Shown: positions 1 through 6,734 of the stretch, piece after piece
Numbering within the stretch: position 1 is the stretch's first letter
How the letters are laid out: every line of letters starts with the position of its first letter
DNA from: Pseudomonas sp.
GTDB taxonomy: Bacteria; Pseudomonadota; Gammaproteobacteria; Pseudomonadales; Pseudomonadaceae
NCBI RefSeq assembly: GCF_030147005.1
Contig: NZ_JASLAW010000235.1
Span: 1 to 20,971 of the forward strand
Length of the DNA: 20,971 nt
Direction of reading: 5' to 3'
Program-made: the position numbers and the translations under genes
The notes under the pieces: generated by a model
Seen by the model: the letters and a program-made list of their open reading frames with translations, nothing else
Database searches by the model: none
What the model was told of the DNA's origin: nothing

Positions 1-22
1 CAGCGGGAGCAAGCTCCCGCTG
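1..22. repeat. Perfect 10-bp-arm palindrome at left edge
   Basis: Positions 1-10 are the exact reverse complement of 13-22, with a two-base AA loop. It is a REP-like hairpin of the GGGAGC-AA-GCTCCC type. The matching structure at the right edge (20960-20971) is cut by the window end, so the outer limit of this repeat cannot be seen. Confidence 0.85.
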
Positions 23-135
23 GACTGCGTAGCAGTCCCATTTTTGGGGCCGCTTCGCGCCCCAACGGGAGCAAGCTCCCTCGCCACAGGTCGCAGGTTT
101 TTCTGCTTTAGCGCTTAACTGACCGGCATTAGGGC
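13..135 (+). repeat. 123-bp end repeat, left copy (inverted relative to 20848-20970)
   Basis: Base-by-base comparison shows that 13-135 equals the reverse complement of 20848-20970 with no mismatch. The element holds a 7-bp hairpin (22-28 with 32-38), a second hairpin (46-49/51-53 with 57-59/60-63), a REP-like GGGAGCAAGCTCCC core near 66-79, and an A/T-richer tail ending near 135. No coding potential is apparent. Hairpins of this sort are typical of the dispersed intergenic repeats of P. fluorescens-group genomes, so I infer a multicopy non-coding element. It ends 19 bp from the stop codon of the BtuF-like gene and could serve as its transcription end. Confidence 0.9.
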
Positions 136-153
136 TTGCTCGCGAAAGCGGTA

Positions 154-939
154 TCACAGGCCCGGCGCAATCACCCGGCACAACCGCGCCACCGCTTCCA
201 GCATTTGCCCACTGGGCCGTTCCAGGCCCTTGTCGGGTACCAACCGCACTCGCGACGCCAGGGTTGGCCAGACCTTCCACGCCTCCCGCTGAGCCTGATC
301 ACCCACCAGGATCAGCTCGGGATCGCGCTGCAGCACGGATTCGATACTGACCTGCGGCGCCGGCAGCTTGAGGTCGTCGAACACATTACGTGCCCCGCAC
401 ACCTTCAACGCATCACTGATGATCTGCCCACCGCCCACGGTGTACAGCGGCTGGTTCCAGACCTGGTAAAACACTCGCACCGGCTCGGCGCGCTGATAGC
501 GCTGGCGCAGTTCGGCCAGGCGCTGGCGCAGTTTGTCGGCCAACGCTCGCCCGGCATCCGCACGCCCCAATCGCTCGGCAATCGCCTGGACTTGGGAGGT
601 CAGTTGTTCAAGATTATGGGGTTCGGCGATGTACACCGGGATGTTCAGGCGCTGCAATTGCTCGCGCTGGGCCGGGCCGACGCTGCCGGGCCAGAGCAGG
701 ATCAGATCGGGGTTGAGGCTGAGCAAGCGCTCCATGTCCAACTGGCCGTAGTGCCCGACCGATGGCACGCTCACCAGCGCCGCCGGACGGTCACCGCCGT
801 CGAGCACGCCGACCAATACATCAGCGGCACCCAATTCGACCACGATTTCGGAAAGCGACGGCGCCAGGCTCACCACGCGTTCAACCGCCCACACCTGGGC
901 GCTGAACACCAGCAACAGCGCCAGCCAGCAGCGCTTCAT
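154..939 (-). CDS. btuF: BtuF-like cobalamin-binding periplasmic protein
   Basis: A 261-residue protein that probably captures vitamin B12 or another corrinoid in the periplasm for an inner-membrane BtuCD-type ABC importer. A signal peptide is visible (about residues 1-18: a short basic start, a Leu-rich core, then VWA before VERVV). It is followed by VVSLAPSLSEIVVELGA, the opening typical of the COG0614/BtuF-FepB class III binding fold. The length suits BtuF (E. coli BtuF is about 266 residues). The start overlaps the stop of the upstream membrane-protein gene by 4 bases, implying translational coupling in a ribA-membrane protein-btuF operon. No btuC or btuD gene is in the window, so the transporter partner must lie elsewhere. 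An iron-siderophore or haem ligand cannot be excluded from sequence alone. Confidence 0.75.
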   Translation of the reverse strand: MKRCWLALLLVFSAQVWAVERVVSLAPSLSEIVVELGAADVLVGVLDGGDRPAALVSVPSVGHYGQLDMERLLSLNPDLILLWPGSVGPAQREQLQRLNIPVYIAEPHNLEQLTSQVQAIAERLGRADAGRALADKLRQRLAELRQRYQRAEPVRVFYQVWNQPLYTVGGGQIISDALKVCGARNVFDDLKLPAPQVSIESVLQRDPELILVGDQAQREAWKVWPTLASRVRLVPDKGLERPSGQMLEAVARLCRVIAPGL

Positions 940-1355
940 CCCAACTGACGCGGGATGCGATAAAGGTAAAACAACACCATCGTCGACAGCGCCAGCAAGA
1001 ACAGCGGCACCGCTTCCAGGCCGACGAACACCGCCAGCGCGCCGACCCAGGCCGGTAACGCGGCGACCAGCAAGGCCGTGCGCCGACGCGCCGCGAGGGC
1101 TATCCAGGCGGCAGGTTCGTCAGGGGTGTCGAGGGCTTTGGCGGTGGCGATCAGCGCGTGTTTATAGGCGTGAAAATAACGCAGGCTGAGAAACATCGAG
1201 GCCACGCCGGCGATAAAGAGCGGCAGGGCCAGTACAGGAAGCAAGGATTCGGCGCGACCGAACACCAGGTTGATCACAAACAATGGGAGCAAGGCCAGGG
1301 CCAGGTACTGCCACCAGGCAAAGGACAGTCGCCGTTTCACCTGACCGCGGGTCAC
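936..1355 (-). CDS. Small four-helix inner-membrane protein, function unknown
   Basis: A 139-residue protein that I do not assign to a characterised family. Four hydrophobic segments can be read: about residues 15-33 (WQYLALALLPLFVINLVFG), 38-58, 92-112 and 115-134. A basic, Ala-rich loop with AARRRTALL lies between the second and third. There is no signal peptide of cleavable type and no catalytic motif. It overlaps ribA upstream (stop and start share 1352-1355) and the btuF-like gene downstream (936-939) by 4 bases each, so the three are probably translated together. The position suggests a membrane role tied to cofactor metabolism or B12 capture, but that is inference. It is far too short to be a complete MFS transporter. 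Confidence 0.75.
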   Translation of the reverse strand: MTRGQVKRRLSFAWWQYLALALLPLFVINLVFGRAESLLPVLALPLFIAGVASMFLSLRYFHAYKHALIATAKALDTPDEPAAWIALAARRRTALLVAALPAWVGALAVFVGLEAVPLFLLALSTMVLFYLYRIPRQLG

Positions 1356-1969
1356 GCGCGGTCGACCTCGCCCTGGTGCTCATTGCCCATCATGTGGTCG
1401 AGCTTGCTGGCTTTGGTGGCCAGGTACAGTTTGTTGTGCGGGTTGTGCCCGGTATGCAGCGGTACGCGCTCGGCCACGGTGATGCCCATTTCGGTCAAGG
1501 CTTTGACCTTGCGCGGGTTGTTGGTCATCAGGCGCAGAGACTTCACACCCAGATGCTGGAGCATCGGCAGGCAGATGGCGTAGTCACGCTGGTCGGCGGC
1601 GAAGCCCAAGCGCTCGTTGGCTTCTACGGTGTCGGCGCCGCCATCTTGCAGTTCATAGGCGCGGATCTTGTTCAACAGGCCAATGCCACGGCCTTCCTGA
1701 CGCAAGTACAGCAGCACGCCACGACCTTCACGGGCGATGGCCTGCATCGCGGCTTCCAATTGCGAACCGCAGTCGCAACGCTGACTGAACAGCGCGTCGC
1801 CGGTCAGGCATTCGGAATGCACGCGGCCCAATACCGGCGCACCATCAGCGATATCGCCCAGGCTGAGCACAACGTGCTCGCGCCCGGTGGCTTCTTCAAG
1901 AAAGCCGTTCATGGTGAACGTGGCAAAGGGGGTAGGCAGCTTGGAAGCGGCGACGAAAACGACGGGCAC
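1352..1969 (-). CDS. ribA: GTP cyclohydrolase II
   Basis: RibA opens GTP to 2,5-diamino-6-ribosylamino-4(3H)-pyrimidinone 5'-phosphate, formate and pyrophosphate, the first committed step of the pyrimidine branch of riboflavin synthesis in the cytoplasm. The 205-residue length is standard. The zinc ligands are intact: HSECLTGD followed by RCDCGSQ places Cys at 54, 65 and 67, as in E. coli RibA. The nucleotide-handling motif YLRQEGRGIGL and the segment NPRKVKAL are also present. The start is a GTG at 1969 with AGGAG six bases upstream. It is the intact cyclohydrolase of the window, since the related domain in RibBA has lost the Cys ligands. It heads a coupled operon with the membrane protein and the btuF-like gene. 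Confidence 0.95.
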   Translation of the reverse strand: MPVVFVAASKLPTPFATFTMNGFLEEATGREHVVLSLGDIADGAPVLGRVHSECLTGDALFSQRCDCGSQLEAAMQAIAREGRGVLLYLRQEGRGIGLLNKIRAYELQDGGADTVEANERLGFAADQRDYAICLPMLQHLGVKSLRLMTNNPRKVKALTEMGITVAERVPLHTGHNPHNKLYLATKASKLDHMMGNEHQGEVDRA

Positions 1970-2004
1970 CGTGTGCTCCTGATTTCAGATTTCACAGAGG
2001 CGGC

Positions 2005-2010
2005 ATTGTA
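2005..2010 (-). promoter_or_regulatory. Candidate -10 element for ribA
   Basis: On the minus strand the hexamer TACAAT (five of six matches to TATAAT) lies 35 bases before the ribA GTG, leaving a short leader with the AGGAG ribosome site. The -35 region is weak (TTAAGC-like at a 19-base spacing), so this is a tentative call. No FMN riboswitch motifs are visible in the 128-bp gap to the broken gene upstream. Confidence 0.3.
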
Positions 2011-2097
2011 ACAGCAGGTTCCTACAGACGCTTAAGCTGAATTATCGCTGATAAAGATCAATAGGTTCGATTGGCCTTCGCCCTGGTTCTATGTGCG

Positions 2098-2819
2098 TCA
2101 GAACGGGTAAGGCTGTTTCCAGCGTTGAAAAATCGGCTTCAACTCGCCGCTTTTCACCAGCGTGGCCATACGTTGGTCGAACACTGCCATCAATGCCCGC
2201 CCCCGCTCGTTATCGGCAAAGCCTACGTAGAGCGGCAGCTCCATGAGGTGGGTGAGTGTGAAAAGGGACGGGTCGGGGGCCTGGCTGAGCACGTATTTGG
2301 CTTCGGTGAGGGCCTCGATGTAGAGGTCTGCATGGCCGTGTTGCAGCATCGATAAAATACCGCTGCGGCGCTGGACCTGATTGAACCGGCGCACATTCGG
2401 CAAATAGTGCTCGTATTTGTAGCCACGTACCCAGGCCAGGCGGTAATCACCGAGTGTAGCCAGGCTCGGCGTGGGCGTGGTCGCCAGCCCAAGGGCATAG
2501 ATATGGTCGAAGTCGAGAGGCCAGTGCGGGTACAGCACCTGCTCCACTTCGTCGCGGTAGGCACCGACCCATCCACCTCGCCACGCTGGGCCAGGCCGAC
2601 CGAGCGGGTATAGGGCGCACTGCGGATTTGCAGGGCGACGCCGGCCGGTTCAAACACACCGCGCAGCAGGTCCCAGGCCAGGCCGCTGCCATCATTGTTG
2701 GTGTAGTCGTTCCACTCCTCGCTGGCCAGTATGATCTTGCCGGGCACCGGGGCTTCATCCGCCGTCAGGATAGAGGTAAAGGCGCATAGCATGATCAGCA
2801 GCCAGCAGCGCACACTCAT
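2098..2819 (-). pseudogene. Frameshifted periplasmic solute-binding protein (family 3 type)
   Basis: The first part (from ATG 2819, with AGGAAG upstream) encodes a signal peptide ending near ILTADEA, then IILASEEWNDYTNNDGSG and SAPYTRSVGLAQRGEVDG. The second part, in another frame, continues as YRDEVEQVLYPHWPLDFDHI and runs to the C-terminus GELKPIFQRWKQPYPF at 2098. Together they form a protein of about 240 residues of the amino-acid/extracellular solute-binding family 3 type common in Pseudomonas. The break lies near 2565-2578, just after GEVDG. The two frames rejoin if 1 or 4 bases are restored. Restoring one GGGT unit would give DGWVGAYRDEVE, which fits the family. Either the gene is inactive or the base loss is a sequence error. 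No transporter genes sit beside it, so it may have been an orphan binding protein. Confidence 0.75.
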
Positions 2820-2874
2820 AGTGACGACTTCCTACGTGGAGATAGTTAATTTGAAGGGTAGCGCAGGACGCCGC

Positions 2875-3840
2875 CTACGGTAGCTCGCGAAAATGCTGAT
2901 AACCGTGCACGGCCGGGGTGATGTCTTGGCCTTCGGTGTCGAGCAGTGTTACGCCCTGCCCCGCTTCGACCCGCCCGATCACATGGATCGGCCAGCCACT
3001 TGCCCGCAGTGGTGCCAACTCAGCCTGCGGTAACGTGAACACCAGCACGTAATCGTCGCCCCCACTCAACGCGGCCACACGGGCCTGGTGGTCGCCGACA
3101 AACGCCAGCAACGCCGCAGACAACGGCAATGTGTCGCGTTCGATCAACAGGCTGACAGCCGATGCCCTGGCGATGTGCCCGCAATCGGCCAATAGCCCGT
3201 CGGAGATATCCATGGCCGAGGTCGCTTTACCCCGCAGGGCCAGGCCCAGCCCCAATTGCGGTTGCGGCGACCAATAGTGGGCGAGCAGCGGTTCGGCGAT
3301 GGCCGCCTGCGCACTGCGCTGGCCCAATACCAGCGGCAAGGCACCGGCCGCATTGCCCAGATCCCCCCCGACACACAGCAGGTCCCCTGGCTGCGCACCG
3401 CTGCGCGTCAGCGCAAGCCCGGCCGGCACGCGACCGAACACGGTCAAGGTCAGGCTCAGCGGCCCGCGTGTGGTATCACCGCCCACCAAGCCCACGCCGC
3501 AGCGTTGCGCCATGGCATTCAAACCTTGGGCATAGCGTTGCAACCAATCGGCATCGACGGTTGGCGTAGTCAGGGCAAGGGTAAATGCGAGGGGGTGGGC
3601 GCCCATGGCGGCCAAGTCGCTCACCGCCACGGCCAGCGAGCGCTGGCCGAGCAGGAACGGGTCACACGGGTCGGCAAAGTGCACGCCGGCCACTAACGTG
3701 TCAGTAGAAACCGCCAGTTGCTCCCCGGCGGGGAGCGCCAGCAGGGCGCAGTCGTCACCGATCCCCAGGGCAATGCCTGCGCCGCCTTGCGCACAGGGCG
3801 CGGCGGCGAAGTAGTTGCGGATCAGCTCGAACTCGCCCAC
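2875..3840 (-). CDS. thiL: Thiamine-monophosphate kinase
   Basis: ThiL phosphorylates thiamine monophosphate to the active cofactor thiamine diphosphate, using ATP and Mg. With a GTG start at 3840 the protein has 321 residues and begins MGEFELIRNYF, the usual ThiL N-terminus. An upstream TTG at 3855 would add five atypical residues (MRLIP), so GTG is preferred, although no strong ribosome site precedes either. Visible motifs are GIGDDCALL (about 26-34), STDTLVAGVHF (about 45-55), the metal/nucleotide motif VGGDTT and MDISDGLLAD. These are typical of the PurM/ThiL fold. It is the last gene of the nrdR-rib-nusB run, 16 bases past nusB. In PAO1 pgpA follows thiL, but here the next gene is the broken binding-protein gene. 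Confidence 0.93.
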   Translation of the reverse strand: MGEFELIRNYFAAAPCAQGGAGIALGIGDDCALLALPAGEQLAVSTDTLVAGVHFADPCDPFLLGQRSLAVAVSDLAAMGAHPLAFTLALTTPTVDADWLQRYAQGLNAMAQRCGVGLVGGDTTRGPLSLTLTVFGRVPAGLALTRSGAQPGDLLCVGGDLGNAAGALPLVLGQRSAQAAIAEPLLAHYWSPQPQLGLGLALRGKATSAMDISDGLLADCGHIARASAVSLLIERDTLPLSAALLAFVGDHQARVAALSGGDDYVLVFTLPQAELAPLRASGWPIHVIGRVEAGQGVTLLDTEGQDITPAVHGYQHFRELP

Positions 3841-3856
3841 GGGAATCAAGCGCAAC

Positions 3857-4357
3857 TCAGCGCTTGTGTTCCTTCACTTCGGCTTCACGCAGGCGTGGAG
3901 CCAGCTTGTCGAGCACGCCGTTGACGAACTTGTGGCCGTCGGTCGAACCGTAGACCTTGGCCAGTTCGATGCCTTCGTTGATCACCACGCGGTAGGGCAC
4001 GTCGACACGCTTGAGCAGTTCCCAGGTGGACAGGCGCAATACGGCCAGTTCAACCGGGTCCAGCTCTTCGAGGGTCAGGTCCAGGCACGGCGCCAGCGCC
4101 TTGTCGATTTCGTCCAGGTTGGCCGGAACACCGTGCAGGATGTCGTGGAAGTAATTTTGATCGGCGAAGGTGAAATCGTTATCGACGCGAAATTGCGCTT
4201 CGATTTCGTTCAGCGACGTGCCGGCCATGTGGCGCTGGTACAGCGCCTGGGTCGCGAGCTGGCGCGCAGCACGGCGCTTTTCGCTCTTCGAAGGCTTGCC
4301 GGCGTCGGCTGGACGCTCGTCACGTGGGTTGAAACGATCGCTCTCGTCGGAAATCAC
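3857..4357 (-). CDS. nusB: Transcription antitermination factor NusB
   Basis: NusB binds boxA RNA with NusE/S10 and supports antitermination of rRNA operons. The 166-residue protein has a hydrophilic, charged N-terminal extension (about 30 residues, rich in D, E, R and K). The all-helical NusB core follows: KRRAARQLATQALYQ, the central LDEIDKALAPCL, and C-terminal YRVVINEGIELAKVYGSTDG with KFVNGVLDKLA. The last two blocks are highly characteristic. The start is a GTG at 4357 that shares GTGA with the ribH stop, so nusB is probably coupled to ribH, a linkage seen widely in proteobacteria. Confidence 0.95.
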   Translation of the reverse strand: MISDESDRFNPRDERPADAGKPSKSEKRRAARQLATQALYQRHMAGTSLNEIEAQFRVDNDFTFADQNYFHDILHGVPANLDEIDKALAPCLDLTLEELDPVELAVLRLSTWELLKRVDVPYRVVINEGIELAKVYGSTDGHKFVNGVLDKLAPRLREAEVKEHKR

Positions 4358-4830
4358 TTAGCCTCCAACTGCGACAGCAGGCTGACCATTTCCAGGGCGG
4401 ACAGGGCAGCCTCAGCGCCTTTGTTACCGGCCTTGGTGCCGGAACGTTCGATGGCTTGCTCGATGGAATCCACGGTCAGCACGCCGAAAGCGACGGGCAC
4501 GCCGAACTCCATGGACACCTGGGCCAGGCCCTTGGTGCATTCGCCGGCCACGTATTCGAAATGCGGGGTACCGCCACGAATGACCGCGCCCAGTGCGATG
4601 ATCGCCGCGTATTCACCCTGCTGGGCAACTTTTTGCGCAACCAGTGGAATTTCGAAGGCGCCAGGGGCACGGATAATGGTGATGTCGCTCTCGCTTACAC
4701 CGTGGCGAACCAGGGCGTCAACGGCACCGCTTACCAGGCTTTCAACCACGAAGCTGTTGAAGCGGCCAACCACCAGGGCATAGCGGCCTTTGGGGGCGAT
4801 GAAGGTACCTTCGATGGTCTTCAGGGTCAT
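4354..4830 (-). CDS. ribH: 6,7-dimethyl-8-ribityllumazine synthase
   Basis: RibH condenses 5-amino-6-ribitylamino-uracil with 3,4-dihydroxy-2-butanone 4-phosphate to form the lumazine precursor of riboflavin, usually in an icosahedral or pentameric assembly. The 158-residue length is normal. Diagnostic segments are GRFNSFVVESL (substrate binding), RAPGAFEIPL, and GAVIRGGTPHFEYVAGE with the expected catalytic His at residue 90. It is called ribE in PAO1 nomenclature. The ATG at 4830 is preceded by AAGAGA. An 88-base gap separates it from ribBA, the largest gap in the operon, and contains a 7-bp hairpin. It overlaps nusB by 4 bases. Confidence 0.96.
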   Translation of the reverse strand: MTLKTIEGTFIAPKGRYALVVGRFNSFVVESLVSGAVDALVRHGVSESDITIIRAPGAFEIPLVAQKVAQQGEYAAIIALGAVIRGGTPHFEYVAGECTKGLAQVSMEFGVPVAFGVLTVDSIEQAIERSGTKAGNKGAEAALSALEMVSLLSQLEAK

Positions 4831-4852
4831 TCGACAAATCTCTTAAAGAGCC

Positions 4853-4873
4853 GGGACGCGAAAGGTGCGTCCC
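4853..4873 (-). promoter_or_regulatory. Hairpin in the ribBA-ribH intergenic leader
   Basis: GGGACGC (4853-4859) and GCGTCCC (4867-4873) form a perfect 7-bp stem with a 7-base loop, 22 bases before the ribH ATG. No U-run follows, so it is not a standard terminator. A second short palindrome, CTCTTAAAGAG (4840-4850), covers the ribH ribosome site. The role is unknown. mRNA processing or stability control is possible. Confidence 0.4.
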
Positions 4874-4918
4874 TCAGTGATGATTTAACCGCGAACAAGG
4901 GGCAGAAATCGCCGGCCT

Positions 4919-6010
4919 TTATTCGGAGGGCACGTATTCTACAACTTCCAGGTCGAAACCGGATATCGCATTAAATTTCATGGGTGCGCTCATCAAGCGC
5001 ATTTTGCGTACACCGAGGTCGCGCAGGATCTGCGAACCGGCACCGACGATGCTGTAGGTGGTCGGTTTTTTCACCGGCGCGTTGTCGGCCGTTTCGCGGA
5101 TATGCGCCAGCAATACATCGCCATCCAGCGGGTGACCGAGCAACAGCACCACGCCGCTGCCCGCCTCGGAAACCGCGGCCATGGCGGCGCGCAGGCTCCA
5201 GCGGCCGGGCTGCTTGACCATCAGCAAATCGCGTAGCGGGTCCATGTTGTGCACGCGCACCAAGGTCGGCTCATCGGCGCAAATGCTGCCCAGGGTGAGG
5301 GCCATGTGCACGTCGCCTTCCACGGAATCACGGTAGGTCACCAAATTGAATTGGCCCAGTTCGCTGTCCAGCGGCTGCTCGGCAATCCGCTGAACGGTAC
5401 GCTCGTGGATCATGCGGTAGTGAATCAGGTCGGCAATGGTGCCGATCTTGAGGTTGTGTTCGGCGGCAAACGCTTCGAGTTCACTGCGACGGGCCATGGT
5501 GCCGTCGTCGTTCATCACTTCGCAGATCACTCCGCTGGGCTCGAACCCGGCCATGCGCGCCAGGTCGCAAGCGGCTTCGGTGTGCCCCGCGCGCGCCAGG
5601 GTGCCGCCCGGCTGGGCCATCAGCGGAAAGATATGGCCCGGACTGACTATGTCTTCGGCCTTGGCATCTTTCGCAGCGGCGGCTTGCACGGTGCGGGCAC
5701 GGTCGGCGGCGGAGATGCCGGTGGTGACGCCGGTGGTGGCTTCAATCGACACGGTGAACTTGGTACCAAAACCCGAGCCATTGCGCGGCGCCATCAACGG
5801 CAGCTTGAGCAATTCACAGCGTTCGCGGCTCATGGGCATGCAGATCAAACCACGGGCGTGCTTGGCCATGAAGTTGATGTGCTCAGGCTTGCACGCCTCG
5901 GCGGCCATGATGATATCGCCTTCATTCTCGCGATCTTCGTCATCCATCAGGATGACCATCTTGCCTTGGCGGATGTCTTCAACCAGTTCTTCGATGCTAT
6001 TGAGCGCCAC
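4919..6010 (-). CDS. ribBA: 3,4-dihydroxy-2-butanone 4-phosphate synthase with degenerate GTP cyclohydrolase II domain
   Basis: The N-terminal half (about residues 1-200) makes the four-carbon unit of riboflavin from ribulose 5-phosphate. DDEDRENEGDI at 23-33, the GHIFPL segment and HTEAACDLARMAG are the classic active-site blocks. The C-terminal half resembles GTP cyclohydrolase II in layout (RDSVEGDVHMALTLG, then VRVHNMDPLRDLL), but the zinc-binding Cys cluster of RibA is absent. It is replaced by PLRDLLMVKQPGRWSLR. The domain therefore should not bind catalytic zinc. Total length is 363 residues. The start is a GTG at 6010, with AGGGGG a few bases upstream. PAO1 names the equivalent gene ribB. 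Cyclohydrolase activity is expected from the separate ribA. Confidence 0.94.
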   Translation of the reverse strand: MALNSIEELVEDIRQGKMVILMDDEDRENEGDIIMAAEACKPEHINFMAKHARGLICMPMSRERCELLKLPLMAPRNGSGFGTKFTVSIEATTGVTTGISAADRARTVQAAAAKDAKAEDIVSPGHIFPLMAQPGGTLARAGHTEAACDLARMAGFEPSGVICEVMNDDGTMARRSELEAFAAEHNLKIGTIADLIHYRMIHERTVQRIAEQPLDSELGQFNLVTYRDSVEGDVHMALTLGSICADEPTLVRVHNMDPLRDLLMVKQPGRWSLRAAMAAVSEAGSGVVLLLGHPLDGDVLLAHIRETADNAPVKKPTTYSIVGAGSQILRDLGVRKMRLMSAPMKFNAISGFDLEVVEYVPSE

Positions 6011-6025
6011 GCGGCACCCCCTTGG

Positions 6026-6688
6026 TCAGGATTTCAGATAGCCGTTAGCGGCCAGAAAACTTTCGGTGATGTTGCCGGATACAGGCTCTGCGGCCTTTTC
6101 GCCCAGCAGCAGGCGCTCCAGGTAACGGGCAAGCAAGTCCACTTCCAGGTTCACCCGGCGACCCGGCTGGTAAGAGGCCATGATGGTTTCGCTGAGGGTG
6201 TGAGGAATGATGGTCAGTTCGAATTCGGCGCCATTCACGGCGTTCACGGTCAGGCTGGTGCCGTCGACGGTGATCGAGCCTTTGTGGGCGATGTACTTGG
6301 CCAGCTCTTTCGGCGCGCGGATACGAAATTCCACGGCACGCGCGTTTTCGCTGCGGGCCACGACTTCGCCGACGCCATCGACGTGGCCGCTGACCAGGTG
6401 GCCGCCCAGGCGCGTGGTCGGTGTCAGGGCTTTTTCCAGGTTGACCGGGCTGCCGGCCTTGAGGTCGTTCATCGCGGTGCAGTCCAGGGTCTCGCGGCTG
6501 ACATCGGCGGCGAAGCCGTTGCCCGGCAGCTCGACGACGGTCAGGCACACACCGCTGACGGCGATGCTGTCGCCCAGTTTGACGTCGCCCAGGTCGAGCT
6601 TGCCGGTTTCAACCAGCAGGCGGATGTCGCCGCCTTTGGGGGTCATTGCGCGGATGCTGCCGATGGACTCGATAATGCCGGTGAACAT
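6026..6688 (-). CDS. ribE: Riboflavin synthase alpha chain
   Basis: It dismutates two molecules of 6,7-dimethyl-8-ribityllumazine to riboflavin and the ribitylamino-uracil that RibH reuses. The protein has 220 residues, starting MFTGIIESIGSI, the invariant N-terminus of the family. An ATG at 6688 with AGGAG at 6695-6699 fixes this start, and the longer open frame upstream is not used. It contains two lumazine-binding repeats: the first has DSIAVSGVCLTVVEL, and the second opens LGGHLVSGHVDGVGEV and carries GSITVDGTSLTVN. It is called ribC in PAO1. It lies 46 bases after ribD and 15 bases before ribBA. Confidence 0.95.
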   Translation of the reverse strand: MFTGIIESIGSIRAMTPKGGDIRLLVETGKLDLGDVKLGDSIAVSGVCLTVVELPGNGFAADVSRETLDCTAMNDLKAGSPVNLEKALTPTTRLGGHLVSGHVDGVGEVVARSENARAVEFRIRAPKELAKYIAHKGSITVDGTSLTVNAVNGAEFELTIIPHTLSETIMASYQPGRRVNLEVDLLARYLERLLLGEKAAEPVSGNITESFLAANGYLKS

Positions 6689-6734
6689 GTCGTTCTCCTG
6701 AAAACGGGGCTGACGCTCAAGCGCAGGCCGGGAA

